Below are positions 1 to 8,889 of a stretch of DNA of 64,000 bases, piece after piece. Below the pieces are notes generated by a model. That model had not been told where the DNA came from, made no database searches, and saw nothing but the letters and a program-made list of their open reading frames with translations. This stretch comes from Sphingomonas sp. Leaf343. GTDB taxonomy: Bacteria; Pseudomonadota; Alphaproteobacteria; Sphingomonadales; Sphingomonadaceae. Made by a program: the position numbers and the translations under genes. The DNA lies in contig NZ_LMPG01000011.1 of the NCBI RefSeq assembly GCF_001423765.1, positions 124,001 to 188,000 on the forward strand, in the 5' to 3' direction. Positions within the stretch are counted from its first letter, which is position 1. Each line of letters begins with the position of its first letter.

Positions 1-2
1 AT

Positions 3-923
3 TCACGCGTCCGCCTGATCGCGCTGCCGCAGAATGGCGGCCCCGTCCGGGCGCGCAACGAAGCCCTGCGTCACGCCACCGGCCGCTACGTCGCCGGGCT
101 GGATCAGGACGACCTCTGCCGCCCCGACCGGTTCGCGGCGCAGGTCGCGTTCCTCGAATCGCATCCCGATATCGCGCTGGTCGGCACCGCCGTGGAGTTC
201 CTGCGCGACGGCCGCGTCCTGCCCTCCACCTACCCGCCGATCACCTCGCCCGCGCTGACCGGATGGCTGGCGTGGATCGAAAATCCGCTGGCATGGTCGT
301 CGGTGATGGTTCGCGGGGAGGTCGCCCGCGCGCTCGATCCGTTTACCCGACCCGACATCCTCTATGCAGAGGATTTCGACCTCTATCACCGCGTCGCGCC
401 GTTCGGCGGCATCGCCCGGCTCGACGCGCCGCTGGTCCGGTATCGCCAGCACGCGGGCGGTATCTCCCGCCGCTATCGCGACCGGATGGAAGCAAGCGCC
501 ACAGAGGTGCTGGCCGCACGTCACGCCGCCCTGCTCGGGAAGCGGGCGGAGGCGGCGGCGCGGGCGCTGGTGGTCCACAATATGGGCGGCCGGGCAGTGC
601 GGGACCGCGCGACGCTGGCGCTGCTCGGCGGCGTGCTGGCGCAATTGCGCGACGCCTATCTGGCGGAGACTCGCCCCGGCGAGGCGGACCGTCGACTGAT
701 CCACTGGCACACCGCCGACCGCTGGGCGCGAATCGGCCGCACCGCGCTGCGGGAAGGAACGCTGACGCTCGCGGATATGGCGGCGATGCGCCACGGCCCG
801 CTCGGCAGCCCCGCGCCCGCCGCCCCCGCCTGGTCGCGGCTGGTCGGCGCGGCGCGCAATCTGGGGCTTCAGACCTTGGCGGCGAAGATCATCCGGCCCG
901 GCCCGAGCCGCGCGAACACCTGA
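3..923 (+). CDS. Family 2 glycosyltransferase, 5' end missing
   Basis: The reading frame is open from the first bases of the window, so the start lies upstream; 306 residues are visible. The N-terminal part is a GT-A fold: LDQDD (visible residues 33-37) is the metal/nucleotide-sugar binding acidic cluster, followed by the typical CRPDRFAAQVAFLE and a YAEDFDLYHR stretch that resembles the acceptor-side ED motif of GT2 enzymes. It probably transfers a sugar to a polysaccharide or lipid-linked acceptor on the cytoplasmic face of the membrane; the substrate cannot be told. The last 55 bases overlap the 3' end of the convergent L,D-transpeptidase gene, so the two stops lie inside each other's reading regions. 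Confidence 0.85.
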   Translation, partial: SRVRLIALPQNGGPVRARNEALRHATGRYVAGLDQDDLCRPDRFAAQVAFLESHPDIALVGTAVEFLRDGRVLPSTYPPITSPALTGWLAWIENPLAWSSVMVRGEVARALDPFTRPDILYAEDFDLYHRVAPFGGIARLDAPLVRYRQHAGGISRRYRDRMEASATEVLAARHAALLGKRAEAAARALVVHNMGGRAVRDRATLALLGGVLAQLRDAYLAETRPGEADRRLIHWHTADRWARIGRTALREGTLTLADMAAMRHGPLGSPAPAAPAWSRLVGAARNLGLQTLAAKIIRPGPSRANT

Positions 924-1573
924 TCCAGATCGCGCTCGCCGACTGCGAAACAGCCCTGGCTGCGGCCGAGCATACCGTGCGACTTCACCATGTCCGGGTT
1001 GGCGTACCACGCCGAATGGATCACGATGGCGCGGCCCAGCGCGTTGTTGTTGGTCGGGTCGAGCCCGACCAGCCGCTGCGACCGGCCATGCTTGCCGACA
1101 TAATAATCCGCCGTCGCGAATGCGCCTTCGGACGACGCATTCGAGCCGAAGTCGTTCGAGAAGCGCTTCAGATAGCCGGTATGCGACGGGTCCGACCCGC
1201 TGCCATGCGCGACCAACAACGTCGTCGTCCTGCCGTTCAGCAGGTCGACGAGATGGAAGCGCGGCTGCGACGAGCCAGCGGTGAAATCGGCGATGGCGAT
1301 CCGGTCGCGCTGCGCGACGCGGCTGCCATGCTGCTGGAGCGCCGCGAGCGCCTTCCTGAACAGGTCGGGCCGTACCACACGCGGCGACACCAGCGCCTTC
1401 GCCTCCGCCGGCATCGGCGGCTGGCCCGTCGGTTTCAGATCGCGTGCCGTCAGTTTCCGCGTCGCCGACGACACGGTCCCCGGCACTGCCAATGCCCCCA
1501 CCATGACCAGACCGTTGCGAATCAGCGCGCGCCGACCCAGACCCGATCCCTGCTCCACCTGTTGCTCGTGCAT
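869..1573 (-). CDS. Murein L,D-transpeptidase catalytic domain family protein (YkuD_2 type)
   Basis: Protein of 234 residues, starting at the ATG whose product begins MHEQQVEQ; longer upstream starts exist but add no recognisable sequence. Residues 14-37 hold GRRALIRNG followed by a hydrophobic stretch, which could be a Tat-type signal. The C-terminal domain carries HSAWY and SQGCFAV (Ser205, Cys208), the Cys active-site motif of the YkuD_2 group. This family is expected to act on peptidoglycan stem peptides in the periplasm. It is a different family from the YkuD protein encoded next to it. Its 3' end overlaps the glycosyltransferase gene by 55 bases on the other strand. Confidence 0.85.
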   Translation of the reverse strand: MHEQQVEQGSGLGRRALIRNGLVMVGALAVPGTVSSATRKLTARDLKPTGQPPMPAEAKALVSPRVVRPDLFRKALAALQQHGSRVAQRDRIAIADFTAGSSQPRFHLVDLLNGRTTTLLVAHGSGSDPSHTGYLKRFSNDFGSNASSEGAFATADYYVGKHGRSQRLVGLDPTNNNALGRAIVIHSAWYANPDMVKSHGMLGRSQGCFAVGERDLDQVFARLGPGRMIFAAKV

Positions 1574-1785
1574 CGATGCTCCGACTTGTCGTTCAAACCC
1601 CGCAAGATTCGCTATAGCGGATAATGAATGACTTTTCTGTAGGAGTTCCCGCCATTTGCGGGTGAATCGCGCCAACCCGTCGCAACTGTCCCACACTTCG
1701 TCGCTACAATCATCGAGGCCGGCCCGGCACCAACCGCGACGTGATGCGTTTAACCTGACGCAAGCGATCGACGAAAGGGACGACG

Positions 1786-2379
1786 ATGAAAAGCTGGATC
1801 ATGGCTACGGCCCTCGCCGCGGCAATCGCCACGACAGGTCCGGCCTACGCCGCCAATGGCAGCCTGGTCGCGGTGGACGAGGCCGCCGCAACGCTGATGC
1901 CCAATCGCTATATCTGGAACGATGCCGCACCGGAAGCGATTTCTGCGGAACCGGTGACCGTCGTCGTCAGCATCCCGCAACAGCGCGCATTCGTCTATCG
2001 CGGCGATGTGCTCGTCGCCGCGTCCAGCGTATCTACCGGGAAGGACGGCAAGGAAACGCCGGTCGGCGTCTACCCGATCCTTCAGAAGAACGAGGACCAC
2101 AAGTCCAACCTGTACAACGCCGCGCCGATGCCTTTCATGCAGCGGCTGACATGGGATGGCATTGCACTCCACGCGGGTCGCAATCCGGGCTTTCCCGATT
2201 CGCATGGCTGCATCCGCTTGCCCGCCGCCTTCGCCAAGAAGCTGTTCGGCATCACCCAGCTCGGCACGACGGTAGTCGTAACGGACATGGACGTCGTGGG
2301 CAGCCAGCTCGACCGGAGCCTGCTGGAAACCGAAGCCTCTCGTGCGAACACAGAACAACTGGCAATGCTCGGGCAATAA
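1786..2379 (+). CDS. L,D-transpeptidase (YkuD domain)
   Basis: Protein of 197 residues with an N-terminal signal peptide (hydrophobic core to about residue 18, probable cleavage after AYA at 20-22). The YkuD catalytic signature is complete: His129 and then SHGCIRLP with Ser139, His140, Gly141 and nucleophile Cys142. The enzyme forms 3-3 peptidoglycan crosslinks or attaches partners to meso-DAP in the periplasm, by family knowledge. It is transcribed divergently from the YkuD_2 gene with about 210 bases between the starts; no obvious operator was seen there. A GAAAGGGACGACG run just before the ATG can serve as ribosome binding site. Confidence 0.92.
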   Translation: MKSWIMATALAAAIATTGPAYAANGSLVAVDEAAATLMPNRYIWNDAAPEAISAEPVTVVVSIPQQRAFVYRGDVLVAASSVSTGKDGKETPVGVYPILQKNEDHKSNLYNAAPMPFMQRLTWDGIALHAGRNPGFPDSHGCIRLPAAFAKKLFGITQLGTTVVVTDMDVVGSQLDRSLLETEASRANTEQLAMLGQ

Positions 2380-2537
2380 GATCCGCCCCTCACCGGGAGG
2401 GAGCAGCGATGGAGTAACCGCAAACGCGACATCGTTGCCGCGCGTCGCGTAGACCGGGCTGCTGTCCTACTTTCCGGTGTCACGTAACCCGATCGAACGA
2501 AACGATCGAGCCGCCGAAGATCGCATGGGGCTAGACC

Positions 2538-3155
2538 TCAGACCGGCAAGCCCATCTCGCGCAGCGTCCCTCGCAACGCGACGGCGTCGGTGAACAGGAT
2601 CGCCGGCAACCCGATCGCCTCCGCCCCCGCGACGTTCGCGGCATTGTCGTCGATGAACACCGCCTCGCCCGCCTTCAGCCCGAATCGGGTCAATGCCAGC
2701 CTGTAGATCGCCGCATCCGGCTTCACCAGTTTCTCCTCGCCCGACACCACGACGTCGCGGAACCGGTCGAACATTCTCGACTCCTGCGCCCGGAACGGCG
2801 GCCAGAACTCATGGCTGAAATTGGTGATTGCGAACAACGGGATACCGGCCGCGTTCAGCTCTTCGACCAAAGAGTGCATACCCGCGATCGGACCCGGAAT
2901 ACTGTCGAGGAAGCGCGGCTGCCACGCCGCGATCAGCTCCGCATGCTGCGGGTGCAACGCGATCAGCTCCGCCGAGGTTTCGGCGAAGTCGCGTCCCGCA
3001 TCATGCTGGAAATGCCATTCATGCGTCAGAACATCGCGCAGGAACGCGTCGAGCGCCTCGCCCCGGGGGACGAGACGCTCGTACAGGAACCGTGGGTCCC
3101 AGTCGTAAAGAACGCGGCCGATATCAAAGATAACGGCTCGGGGCGTGATGCTCAG
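2538..3155 (-). CDS. HAD family hydrolase (YihX-like), probable CTG start
   Basis: The 205-residue product contains the HAD motifs: [11 protein letters not shown] with nucleophile Asp11, ITNFS (motif II), KPDAAIY (motif III Lys) and FIDDNAANV (motif IV). The D-x-G form of motif I resembles the YihX group of sugar-phosphate phosphatases. No ATG, GTG or TTG lies in frame between the upstream bL36 coding region and motif I; the only plausible initiator is CTG at 3155, which overlaps the bL36 stop as CTGA. I infer translational coupling to rpmJ. The alternative is an in-frame start further upstream inside or beyond rpmJ, which would add about 40 or more residues of unlikely composition. Confidence 0.8.
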   Translation of the reverse strand: MSITPRAVIFDIGRVLYDWDPRFLYERLVPRGEALDAFLRDVLTHEWHFQHDAGRDFAETSAELIALHPQHAELIAAWQPRFLDSIPGPIAGMHSLVEELNAAGIPLFAITNFSHEFWPPFRAQESRMFDRFRDVVVSGEEKLVKPDAAIYRLALTRFGLKAGEAVFIDDNAANVAGAEAIGLPAILFTDAVALRGTLREMGLPV

Positions 3156-3277
3156 CCCTGACGCGCCTTGAAACGACGGTTGGTCTTGTTGATGACGTAG
3201 GTCCGGCCGCGACGACGGATCACGCGATTGTCGCGGTGGCGATCCTTGAGCGACTTCAGGCTGTTGCGAATCTTCAT
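3152..3277 (-). CDS. rpmJ: 50S ribosomal protein bL36 (41 residues)
   Basis: A 41-codon gene too short for most ORF filters. It starts [20 protein letters not shown] and ends [12 protein letters not shown], the classic bL36 form with an extended C-terminus and no zinc-binding Cys residues, as in alphaproteobacteria. It is a component of the large ribosomal subunit. Its TGA overlaps the CTG that probably starts the HAD hydrolase, so the two are likely co-translated. Confidence 0.95.
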   Translation of the reverse strand: MKIRNSLKSLKDRHRDNRVIRRRGRTYVINKTNRRFKARQG

Positions 3278-3401
3278 GGCGCGCTTCTGTCTGGATGGTG
3301 CTGGAAAGCGCTGGCGGGTAGAGACGGGGGCCGCCTAAGTCAAGCAACGCGGGCGCCCCTCGGGCGTTTCGACTCCGCAACGTCCATCCAGTGAGGCTTT
3401 C

Positions 3402-4019
3402 ATGTCCTATCGCTCCGCCGCTCTTCTCGCCACCGTCGCGCTGGCACTGGCGGGGTGCGCCACTGGCTACACGCTGCCCCCCGCAGAGGTCGTCCGCTAT
3501 CATCTGGGCGAGCCGATCGACCGCGGCACGATCGCCGTCGAGCCGCAGTCGACGCCGGGCGCGCCCGCCAGTCTGGAATTCAAGACCTATGCCGCCGCGG
3601 TCGAGACGCAGTTGTTGCGCAACGGCTATTCGGTCGCCGGCGCAGGCTCGCCGCCGCAACTGATCGCGACGGTCGCCTTCACCCGCCAGAACCGTGTCGG
3701 TCCGCCGAAGCGTTCGCCGATCTCGATCGGGCTGGGCGGCGGCGGGTTCAGCGGCGGTCGCGGGGGCGGCGGTGTCGGGCTGGGCGGCGGCATCGGCTTC
3801 CCGATCGGCGGCGGCGGCAACCGCGCGCTGATCGAGAGCGAGCTGGCCGTCACGATCAAGCGCCGCGTCGACCAATCGCCGGTCTGGGAGGGTCGTGCAC
3901 ACATGATCTCGCAGGCGCAGGGGCCGGACGGTACCGCCGACGCGATGGCCGCGCGCCTCGCCACCGCCCTGTTCACGGGGTTTCCCGGAGAGTCGGGCCG
4001 CACTATCGAGGTGAAATGA
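3402..4019 (+). CDS. DUF4136 domain lipoprotein
   Basis: Protein of 205 residues with a lipoprotein signal peptide: the hydrophobic stretch ends in LAGC, so Cys19 should be lipidated. The body matches the DUF4136 style (short beta-rich domain, PQLIATVAF, ESELAVTIKR, WEGRA). Residues of about 105-140 form a very glycine-rich insertion (GGGGFSGGRGGGGVGLGGG), which probably is a flexible loop. The stop codon overlaps the ATG of the M14 carboxypeptidase gene (ATGA), suggesting one transcript and coupled translation. Function is unknown beyond an envelope location. Confidence 0.85.
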   Translation: MSYRSAALLATVALALAGCATGYTLPPAEVVRYHLGEPIDRGTIAVEPQSTPGAPASLEFKTYAAAVETQLLRNGYSVAGAGSPPQLIATVAFTRQNRVGPPKRSPISIGLGGGGFSGGRGGGGVGLGGGIGFPIGGGGNRALIESELAVTIKRRVDQSPVWEGRAHMISQAQGPDGTADAMAARLATALFTGFPGESGRTIEVK

Positions 4020-5134
4020 CCATCAGCATCAACGCCGCCTTCGACGGCGGCAACATCCGTGTCGTCGCGATCGACGGCGATCGCATCGACCTGGAGATCG
4101 CGCGCGATCACCTATCGGACTTTTTCCAGTGGTTCTCGTTCCGCGTCGCCGGAGCAGCGGGCCGGACGCTGACCTTCCGCATCGTGAATGCGGGCGATTC
4201 GGCATACCCGTTCGGCTGGCCGGGCTACAAGGTCCGCGCGTCCACCGATCGTGTCGCATGGCGGATGACCGGCACGCGCTACGCCGGTGGCGTACTGGAG
4301 TGGGACTGGACGGCCGACACGCAACTGGCGTGGTTCGCCTATTTCGCGCCGTACACGATGGAGATGCACGAGGCGCTGGTCGCGCGTATCGCAACGCAGC
4401 CGGGCGTCACCCACCGCGAACTCGGCACCAGCCTCGACGGGCAGGCGATCGATGCCCTCACGATCGGCACCGGCGCGAAGCAGGTGTGGCTGTACGGCCG
4501 CCAGCATCCCGGCGAGTCGATGACGGAATGGTGGATGGAAGGCGCACTGGAGCGGCTGACGGACGCGGACGACCCGATCACCAGGGCGCTGCTGGAGAAG
4601 GCGACCTTCCACGTCGTGCCGAACATGAACCCGGACGGCACCCGCCGCGGCCATCTGCGCACCAACGCAGCCGGCGTGAACCTGAACCGCGAATGGCACG
4701 CACCCTCGGCGGAGCGCAGCCCGGAAGTCCTATGCGTCCGCAACGCGATGGATGCGACCGGCGTCCACGTCGCGATGGACATCCACGGCGACGAGGCGAT
4801 CCCGGCCAACTTCATCGCCGGTTACGAGGGCATTCCGTCCTGGACCGACGATCACGGTGCGAAATTTTACGAATTCGGCCGTCGCCTCGCCGCGCACACG
4901 CCCGATTTCCAGACCGACAAGGGCTACGAGAAGTCGTCCGCCGGCAACGCCAACCTGTCGATGTCGACCAATCAGGTGGCGGAGCGATTCGGCGCGCTGT
5001 CGATGACGCTGGAAATGCCGTTCAAGGATCATGATCCGAACCCGGACGCGGAGTTCGGCTGGTCGCCGGAACGCTCGAAGCAACTGGCGCACGCAATGCT
5101 GGAAACGCTGGCGGACATGATCGACGAGGTTTGA
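4016..5134 (+). CDS. M14 family metallocarboxypeptidase (cytosolic carboxypeptidase type)
   Basis: Protein of 372 residues starting at the ATG that overlaps the preceding stop. The N-terminal 125 residues form the beta-sandwich domain of the cytosolic carboxypeptidase (CCP) subgroup (FQWFSFRVAGAAG, YPFGWPGYKV). Catalytic residues are all present: zinc ligands His164 and Glu167 in RQHPGES, third ligand His257 in MDIHGDE, and general base Glu333 in TLEMPF; RTNAAGVNLNREW holds the substrate carboxylate-binding Asn/Arg. There is no signal peptide, so it likely trims C-terminal residues from cytoplasmic peptides. A strong hairpin follows the stop. Confidence 0.9.
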   Translation: MTISINAAFDGGNIRVVAIDGDRIDLEIARDHLSDFFQWFSFRVAGAAGRTLTFRIVNAGDSAYPFGWPGYKVRASTDRVAWRMTGTRYAGGVLEWDWTADTQLAWFAYFAPYTMEMHEALVARIATQPGVTHRELGTSLDGQAIDALTIGTGAKQVWLYGRQHPGESMTEWWMEGALERLTDADDPITRALLEKATFHVVPNMNPDGTRRGHLRTNAAGVNLNREWHAPSAERSPEVLCVRNAMDATGVHVAMDIHGDEAIPANFIAGYEGIPSWTDDHGAKFYEFGRRLAAHTPDFQTDKGYEKSSAGNANLSMSTNQVAERFGALSMTLEMPFKDHDPNPDAEFGWSPERSKQLAHAMLETLADMIDEV

Positions 5135-5147
5135 AGACGCATTCGGG

Positions 5148-5183
5148 TGATCCGTTCTCCCGTCTTCGCGGGAGAACGGATCA
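5148..5183. terminator. Perfect 15-bp inverted repeat between convergent genes
   Basis: Arms TGATCCGTTCTCCCG (5148-5162) and its exact complement (5169-5183) surround a six-base TCTTCG loop. It lies 13 bases after the M14 peptidase stop and 19 bases beyond the stop of the oppositely oriented dienelactone hydrolase. There is no T-run on either side, so it may be a bidirectional terminator of weak intrinsic type or an mRNA-stabilising hairpin. Confidence 0.6.
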
Positions 5184-5202
5184 TGACAGCTATGCACGCG
5201 CG

Positions 5203-5925
5203 TTAGCCGAACACCTCCGCGAACAGGTTCTGCATCGCCTGCCAGCTCCGCCGATCCGCAGCGGCGTTGAAGCCGAAGCCGCTGCCCGTATCCTCCAGCT
5301 CGCGGTCGGTGAACGCATGCCCGGCACCGCCATAAGCGTGGATCTGCCAGTCCGCACCCGCCTCGGTCAGTTCCTCGCCCAGTGCCGTCACCGCTGGCGG
5401 CGGCCCCAGCGGATCGTTCCAGCCGTGACAGACCAGTATCTTCGCCGCGATCGGCGACACGCTGTCATAGTCCGGCCGGTCATAGACCCCGTGGAACGAC
5501 ACCACCGCAAGCACATCGCCCCCGAACCGCGCGACATCCAGCGCCGCCTTGCCGCCGAAGCAGAACCCGATCGCCGCGCATCGGTCGCCATCGACTACCG
5601 GCAGCGCCTTCAACGCAGCCAGCGACGCTTCCAGCCGCCCGCGCAGCAGGCGGCGATCGGCGTTCAGCTCGTCCATATATCTCGACGTTTCCGGCGTGTT
5701 GCGCTCGGTGCGCTTGCCCTGCCCGAACACGTCGCAGGCCAATGCCGCATAGCCCAGCTTCGCCAACCGCTCGGCCACGACGGTGTCGCTCTCCTTCTGG
5801 CCGAGGATGTTGGGGATGACGAGCACGCCGGGCCGCCGATCGTCGGTGGCGTCGTCCCATGCCGCGACGCCCTCGAACGGGCCGCCCGGACCTTCGTACA
5901 CGATCGTTTCCCGCCGAATTCCCAT
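5203..5925 (-). CDS. Dienelactone hydrolase family protein
   Basis: Protein of 240 residues with an alpha/beta hydrolase fold. The nucleophile elbow is GFCFGGK with Cys122 in place of the usual Ser, as in dienelactone hydrolases; the remaining triad members are Asp171 (GWNDPL) and His203 (GAGHAFTD). No signal peptide. Members hydrolyse dienelactone or other small esters and lactones, and the true substrate here is not known because no aromatic degradation genes are adjacent. The gene is divergent from the acetyltransferase. Confidence 0.9.
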   Translation of the reverse strand: MGIRRETIVYEGPGGPFEGVAAWDDATDDRRPGVLVIPNILGQKESDTVVAERLAKLGYAALACDVFGQGKRTERNTPETSRYMDELNADRRLLRGRLEASLAALKALPVVDGDRCAAIGFCFGGKAALDVARFGGDVLAVVSFHGVYDRPDYDSVSPIAAKILVCHGWNDPLGPPPAVTALGEELTEAGADWQIHAYGGAGHAFTDRELEDTGSGFGFNAAADRRSWQAMQNLFAEVFG

Positions 5926-5982
5926 GATGCGCTTCCTGTCCTAGAACCGCATCGCACAACCAGCGAAGGGGCGGCGCGGTCC

Positions 5983-6438
5983 ATGGACATACGACAGGAC
6001 GATCCGAATGCGCCGCATGTCGCGACGCTGCTGGCGTTTCACCTGTCCGAACTGCGTGCGGTGATGTCGGGCGAGTTCGCCTTCGCCCTCGACGCCCGCG
6101 GCCTGTCGGAACCGGGCGTGACGTTCTGGACGGTCTGGATCGACGACGCGCTCGCGGGGTTCGGTGCGCTGAAACGACTGGATGCGGGTCATGCCGAGGT
6201 GAAGTCGATGCGCGCCGATCCGGCCTTTCTCGGCCGTGGCGTCGGTCGCGCCATGATGGACCACATCGTCGCGGCGGCACGGGCGGACGGGTACGCGCGC
6301 CTCAGCCTGGAAACGGGCACCGCCGCCAGTCACGATGCTGCCGTCGCGCTCTATCACCGCACCGGCTTCGTGGACTGCCCGCCCTTCGCCGACTATCGTG
6401 CCAGCCCGCACAACCGCTTCATGACCCTTGCGCTCTAA
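5983..6438 (+). CDS. GNAT family N-acetyltransferase
   Basis: Protein of 151 residues starting MDIRQDDPNAP. The GNAT acetyl-CoA binding motif is visible as FLGRGVGRAMMDHIV (R/Q-x-x-G-x-G/A type), followed by RLSLETGT and ALYHRTGFVDCPPFADY, typical of YafP/PaiA-like small acetyltransferases. It probably acetylates a small amine or an amino-acid analogue. The stop is three bases before the gpmA start, so the two may be cotranscribed. Confidence 0.88.
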   Translation: MDIRQDDPNAPHVATLLAFHLSELRAVMSGEFAFALDARGLSEPGVTFWTVWIDDALAGFGALKRLDAGHAEVKSMRADPAFLGRGVGRAMMDHIVAAARADGYARLSLETGTAASHDAAVALYHRTGFVDCPPFADYRASPHNRFMTLAL

Positions 6439-6441
6439 GGA

Positions 6442-7134
6442 ATGCCGATGCCGCAGCTCGTCCTCATCCGTCACGGCCAGTCGTCGTGGAACCTCGAGAA
6501 CCGCTTCACCGGCTGGTGGGATGTCGACGTGACCGATCAGGGCGCGGCCGAGGCGAAGGCGGCGGGCGAGCTGATGGCGGCGAAGGGCCTCGACTTCGAC
6601 CTGACCTTCACCAGCCTCCAGCTGCGCGCGATCAAGACGTTGAACCTAGCGCTGGAGGCGATGGGCCGGCTGTGGCTGCCGACCGAGAAAAGCTGGCGGC
6701 TGAACGAGCGGCATTATGGCGGCCTCACCGGCCTCGACAAGGCGGAGACGGCGGCGAAGCACGGCGAGGATCAGGTGAAGATCTGGCGCCGCAGCTTCGA
6801 CATCCCCCCGCCCGCGCAGGAGGCCGGCAGCGCATTCGACCTGTCGAACGACATCCGGTACCGCGGCATCGCGATCCCCAACACCGAAAGCCTGAAGGAC
6901 ACGATCGTGCGCGTCCTGCCCTATTGGGACGACCGCATCGCGCCCGCGCTGAAGGCTGGCAACCGCGTCCTGATCTCGGCGCACGGCAATTCGCTCCGCG
7001 CGCTGGTCAAGCACCTGTCGCACATCAGCGACGAGGAAATCACCGGACTGGAGATCCCCACCGGCCAGCCGATCGTCTACGAACTGGACGACGCGCTGAA
7101 CGCCACCGATCGCTATTATTTGCGCGACCGCTAG
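6442..7134 (+). CDS. gpmA: 2,3-bisphosphoglycerate-dependent phosphoglycerate mutase
   Basis: Protein of 230 residues; interconverts 3- and 2-phosphoglycerate in glycolysis and gluconeogenesis. The phosphohistidine motif [10 protein letters not shown] lies at the N-terminus (His11), followed by [22 protein letters not shown] and the second catalytic His in [12 protein letters not shown]. Length fits the family. The second Met ([10 protein letters not shown]) is an equally good start. Confidence 0.95.
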   Translation: MPMPQLVLIRHGQSSWNLENRFTGWWDVDVTDQGAAEAKAAGELMAAKGLDFDLTFTSLQLRAIKTLNLALEAMGRLWLPTEKSWRLNERHYGGLTGLDKAETAAKHGEDQVKIWRRSFDIPPPAQEAGSAFDLSNDIRYRGIAIPNTESLKDTIVRVLPYWDDRIAPALKAGNRVLISAHGNSLRALVKHLSHISDEEITGLEIPTGQPIVYELDDALNATDRYYLRDR

Positions 7135-7192
7135 GCATCGGCCGCGTTCCTCGCGGATTGCCATGCAGGCCCAGGCTCGCTAACCGCCGCCC

Positions 7193-7678
7193 ATGACGCT
7201 CGTTGGCATCATCATGGGTTCGACGTCCGATTGGGAGACGATGCGCCACGCCGCGGACACGCTGACGGCGCTCGGTGTCGCGCATGAGACCCAGGTGGTG
7301 TCGGCGCATCGTACGCCGCAGCGGTTGTACGATTACGCTACCGGCGCGGCCGACCGCGGGCTGAAGGTCGTGATCGCCGGTGCCGGCGGGGCGGCGCATC
7401 TGCCGGGTATGGCCGCCGCGATGACGCATCTGCCGGTGCTGGGCGTACCCGTCGAATCGAAGGCGCTGTCGGGCATGGATAGCCTGCTCTCGATCGTGCA
7501 GATGCCCGGCGGCATCCCGGTCGGCACGCTGGCGATCGGCAAGGCGGGGGCGATCAACGCCGGCCTGCTCGCCGCCGCCATCCTCGCGACGTATGACGAG
7601 GGGCTGGCGGAGCGGCTCAAGGCGTGGCGCGCGAAGCAGACGGAGTCCGTCGCGACCGATCCCGTTCCGGTCGGCTGA
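7193..7678 (+). CDS. purE: N5-carboxyaminoimidazole ribonucleotide mutase
   Basis: Protein of 161 residues of class I Pur[12 protein letters not shown] near the N-terminus, [14 protein letters not shown], and [13 protein letters not shown] are the N5-CAIR binding signatures. It converts N5-CAIR to CAIR in purine synthesis. The TGA overlaps the ATG of purK (TGATG), so the two enzymes of consecutive steps are translationally coupled. Confidence 0.97.
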   Translation: MTLVGIIMGSTSDWETMRHAADTLTALGVAHETQVVSAHRTPQRLYDYATGAADRGLKVVIAGAGGAAHLPGMAAAMTHLPVLGVPVESKALSGMDSLLSIVQMPGGIPVGTLAIGKAGAINAGLLAAAILATYDEGLAERLKAWRAKQTESVATDPVPVG

Positions 7679-8733
7679 TGCTCGAACCCGGCGCGACGAT
7701 CGGCATCCTCGGTGGCGGCCAGCTCGGCCGTATGCTGGCGGTGGCCGCCGCGCAGCTTGGCTATCGCACGCACGTCCTCGCGCCGGATCGCCAGAGCGTC
7801 GCCGCGCAGACCGCGTCCAGCCTGACGCGCGCCGATTACCACAACCGCATCGTCCTCGCCGATTTCGCCGCTGCCTGCGACGTCGTGACGTACGAGTTCG
7901 AGAATGTCGCGATCGGCCCGGTCGAGTGGCTGGCCGAACGCGTGCCGGTCCACCCCCATCCCCGCGCGCTCGCCGCCGCGCAGGAGCGGATCGCCGAGAA
8001 GCGCTTCGTCGAGGAGGTCGGGGGTCGCCCCGCGCGCTGGGCAGCCGTATCGAGCCGCGAGGAACTGGAAGCGGCGGTCGCCGACGTCGGCACCCCTGCC
8101 GTCCTCAAGACCGCGCGTTTCGGCTATGACGGCAAGGGGCAGGCCCGGCTGCACACGCCCGCCGACGCCGATGCCGCATGGGAGTCGATCGGCGGCCCCG
8201 CCGTGCTGGAGGCGTTCGTGCCGTTCGAGCATGAATTCTCCGTCCTGATCGTCCGCGGGCAGGACGGCACGACCGCCCGCTACGACGCCCCGCTCAACAT
8301 CCACCGCGACGCGATCCTGCGCACCTCGACCCTGCCCGCCCCGGCCGCCGTGCTGGCGCAGGTCGACGAGGCGACCGACCTCGCCTGCCGCATCGCCGCG
8401 CGGCTCGACTATGTCGGCGTGCTGGCGTGCGAGTTCTTCGTCGGCGTGGACGGGCCGGTCTTCAACGAGATGGCCCCGCGCGTCCACAATTCGGGCCACT
8501 GGACGATCGAGGGGGCGGAATGCTCCCAGTTCGAGAACCACATCCGCGCGATCTGCGGCCTCCCGCTCGGCAGCACCGCGCTGACGGGTACGCGGGTGGA
8601 GATGCAGAACCTGATCGGCGACGATCCGTGGCAGCCGGTGCTCGGCGAAGCGGGCGCACACCTGCACCTCTACGGCAAGGGCACGGCGCGTCCCGGCCGC
8701 AAGATGGGCCACGTCACGCGCGTCCGTCGCTGA
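7678..8733 (+). CDS. purK: 5-(carboxyamino)imidazole ribonucleotide synthase
   Basis: Protein of 351 residues with an ATP-grasp fold: GILGGGQLGRML at residues about 8-19, PAVLKTARFGYDGKGQ, and the metal site NEMAPRVHNSGHWTIEG. It makes N5-CAIR from AIR, bicarbonate and ATP, feeding PurE. The ATG overlaps the purE stop by one base; an in-frame upstream start inside purE would add 18 residues and is unlikely. Confidence 0.97.
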   Translation: MLEPGATIGILGGGQLGRMLAVAAAQLGYRTHVLAPDRQSVAAQTASSLTRADYHNRIVLADFAAACDVVTYEFENVAIGPVEWLAERVPVHPHPRALAAAQERIAEKRFVEEVGGRPARWAAVSSREELEAAVADVGTPAVLKTARFGYDGKGQARLHTPADADAAWESIGGPAVLEAFVPFEHEFSVLIVRGQDGTTARYDAPLNIHRDAILRTSTLPAPAAVLAQVDEATDLACRIAARLDYVGVLACEFFVGVDGPVFNEMAPRVHNSGHWTIEGAECSQFENHIRAICGLPLGSTALTGTRVEMQNLIGDDPWQPVLGEAGAHLHLYGKGTARPGRKMGHVTRVRR

Positions 8734-8792
8734 GGGGAGCGGGGTCACGACGGACGGATAGACTTCCGCGTCGCAACAAGCTCGAGGACGCT

Positions 8793-8866
8793 GTCATTGC
8801 GAGCGTAGCGAAGCGATCCAGCGTTCCGCGCGCCGCGCTGGATTGCTTCGCTGTTCCCGCAATGAC
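8793..8866. repeat. Imperfect palindromic intergenic repeat
   Basis: The segment opens GTCATTGCGAGCGTAGCGAAG and closes with the imperfect complement ending CCCGCAATGAC; the inner arms GCGATCCAGC and GCTGGATTGC also pair. It can fold into a long imperfect hairpin between purK and the hydrolase gene. Similar CATTGCGAGCG...CGCAATGAC elements are, from general knowledge, dispersed repeats in several alphaproteobacterial genomes. It could act as a bidirectional transcript end. Confidence 0.65.
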
Positions 8867-8889
8867 GCAACCGGGAAAGCCTCAGCCCC

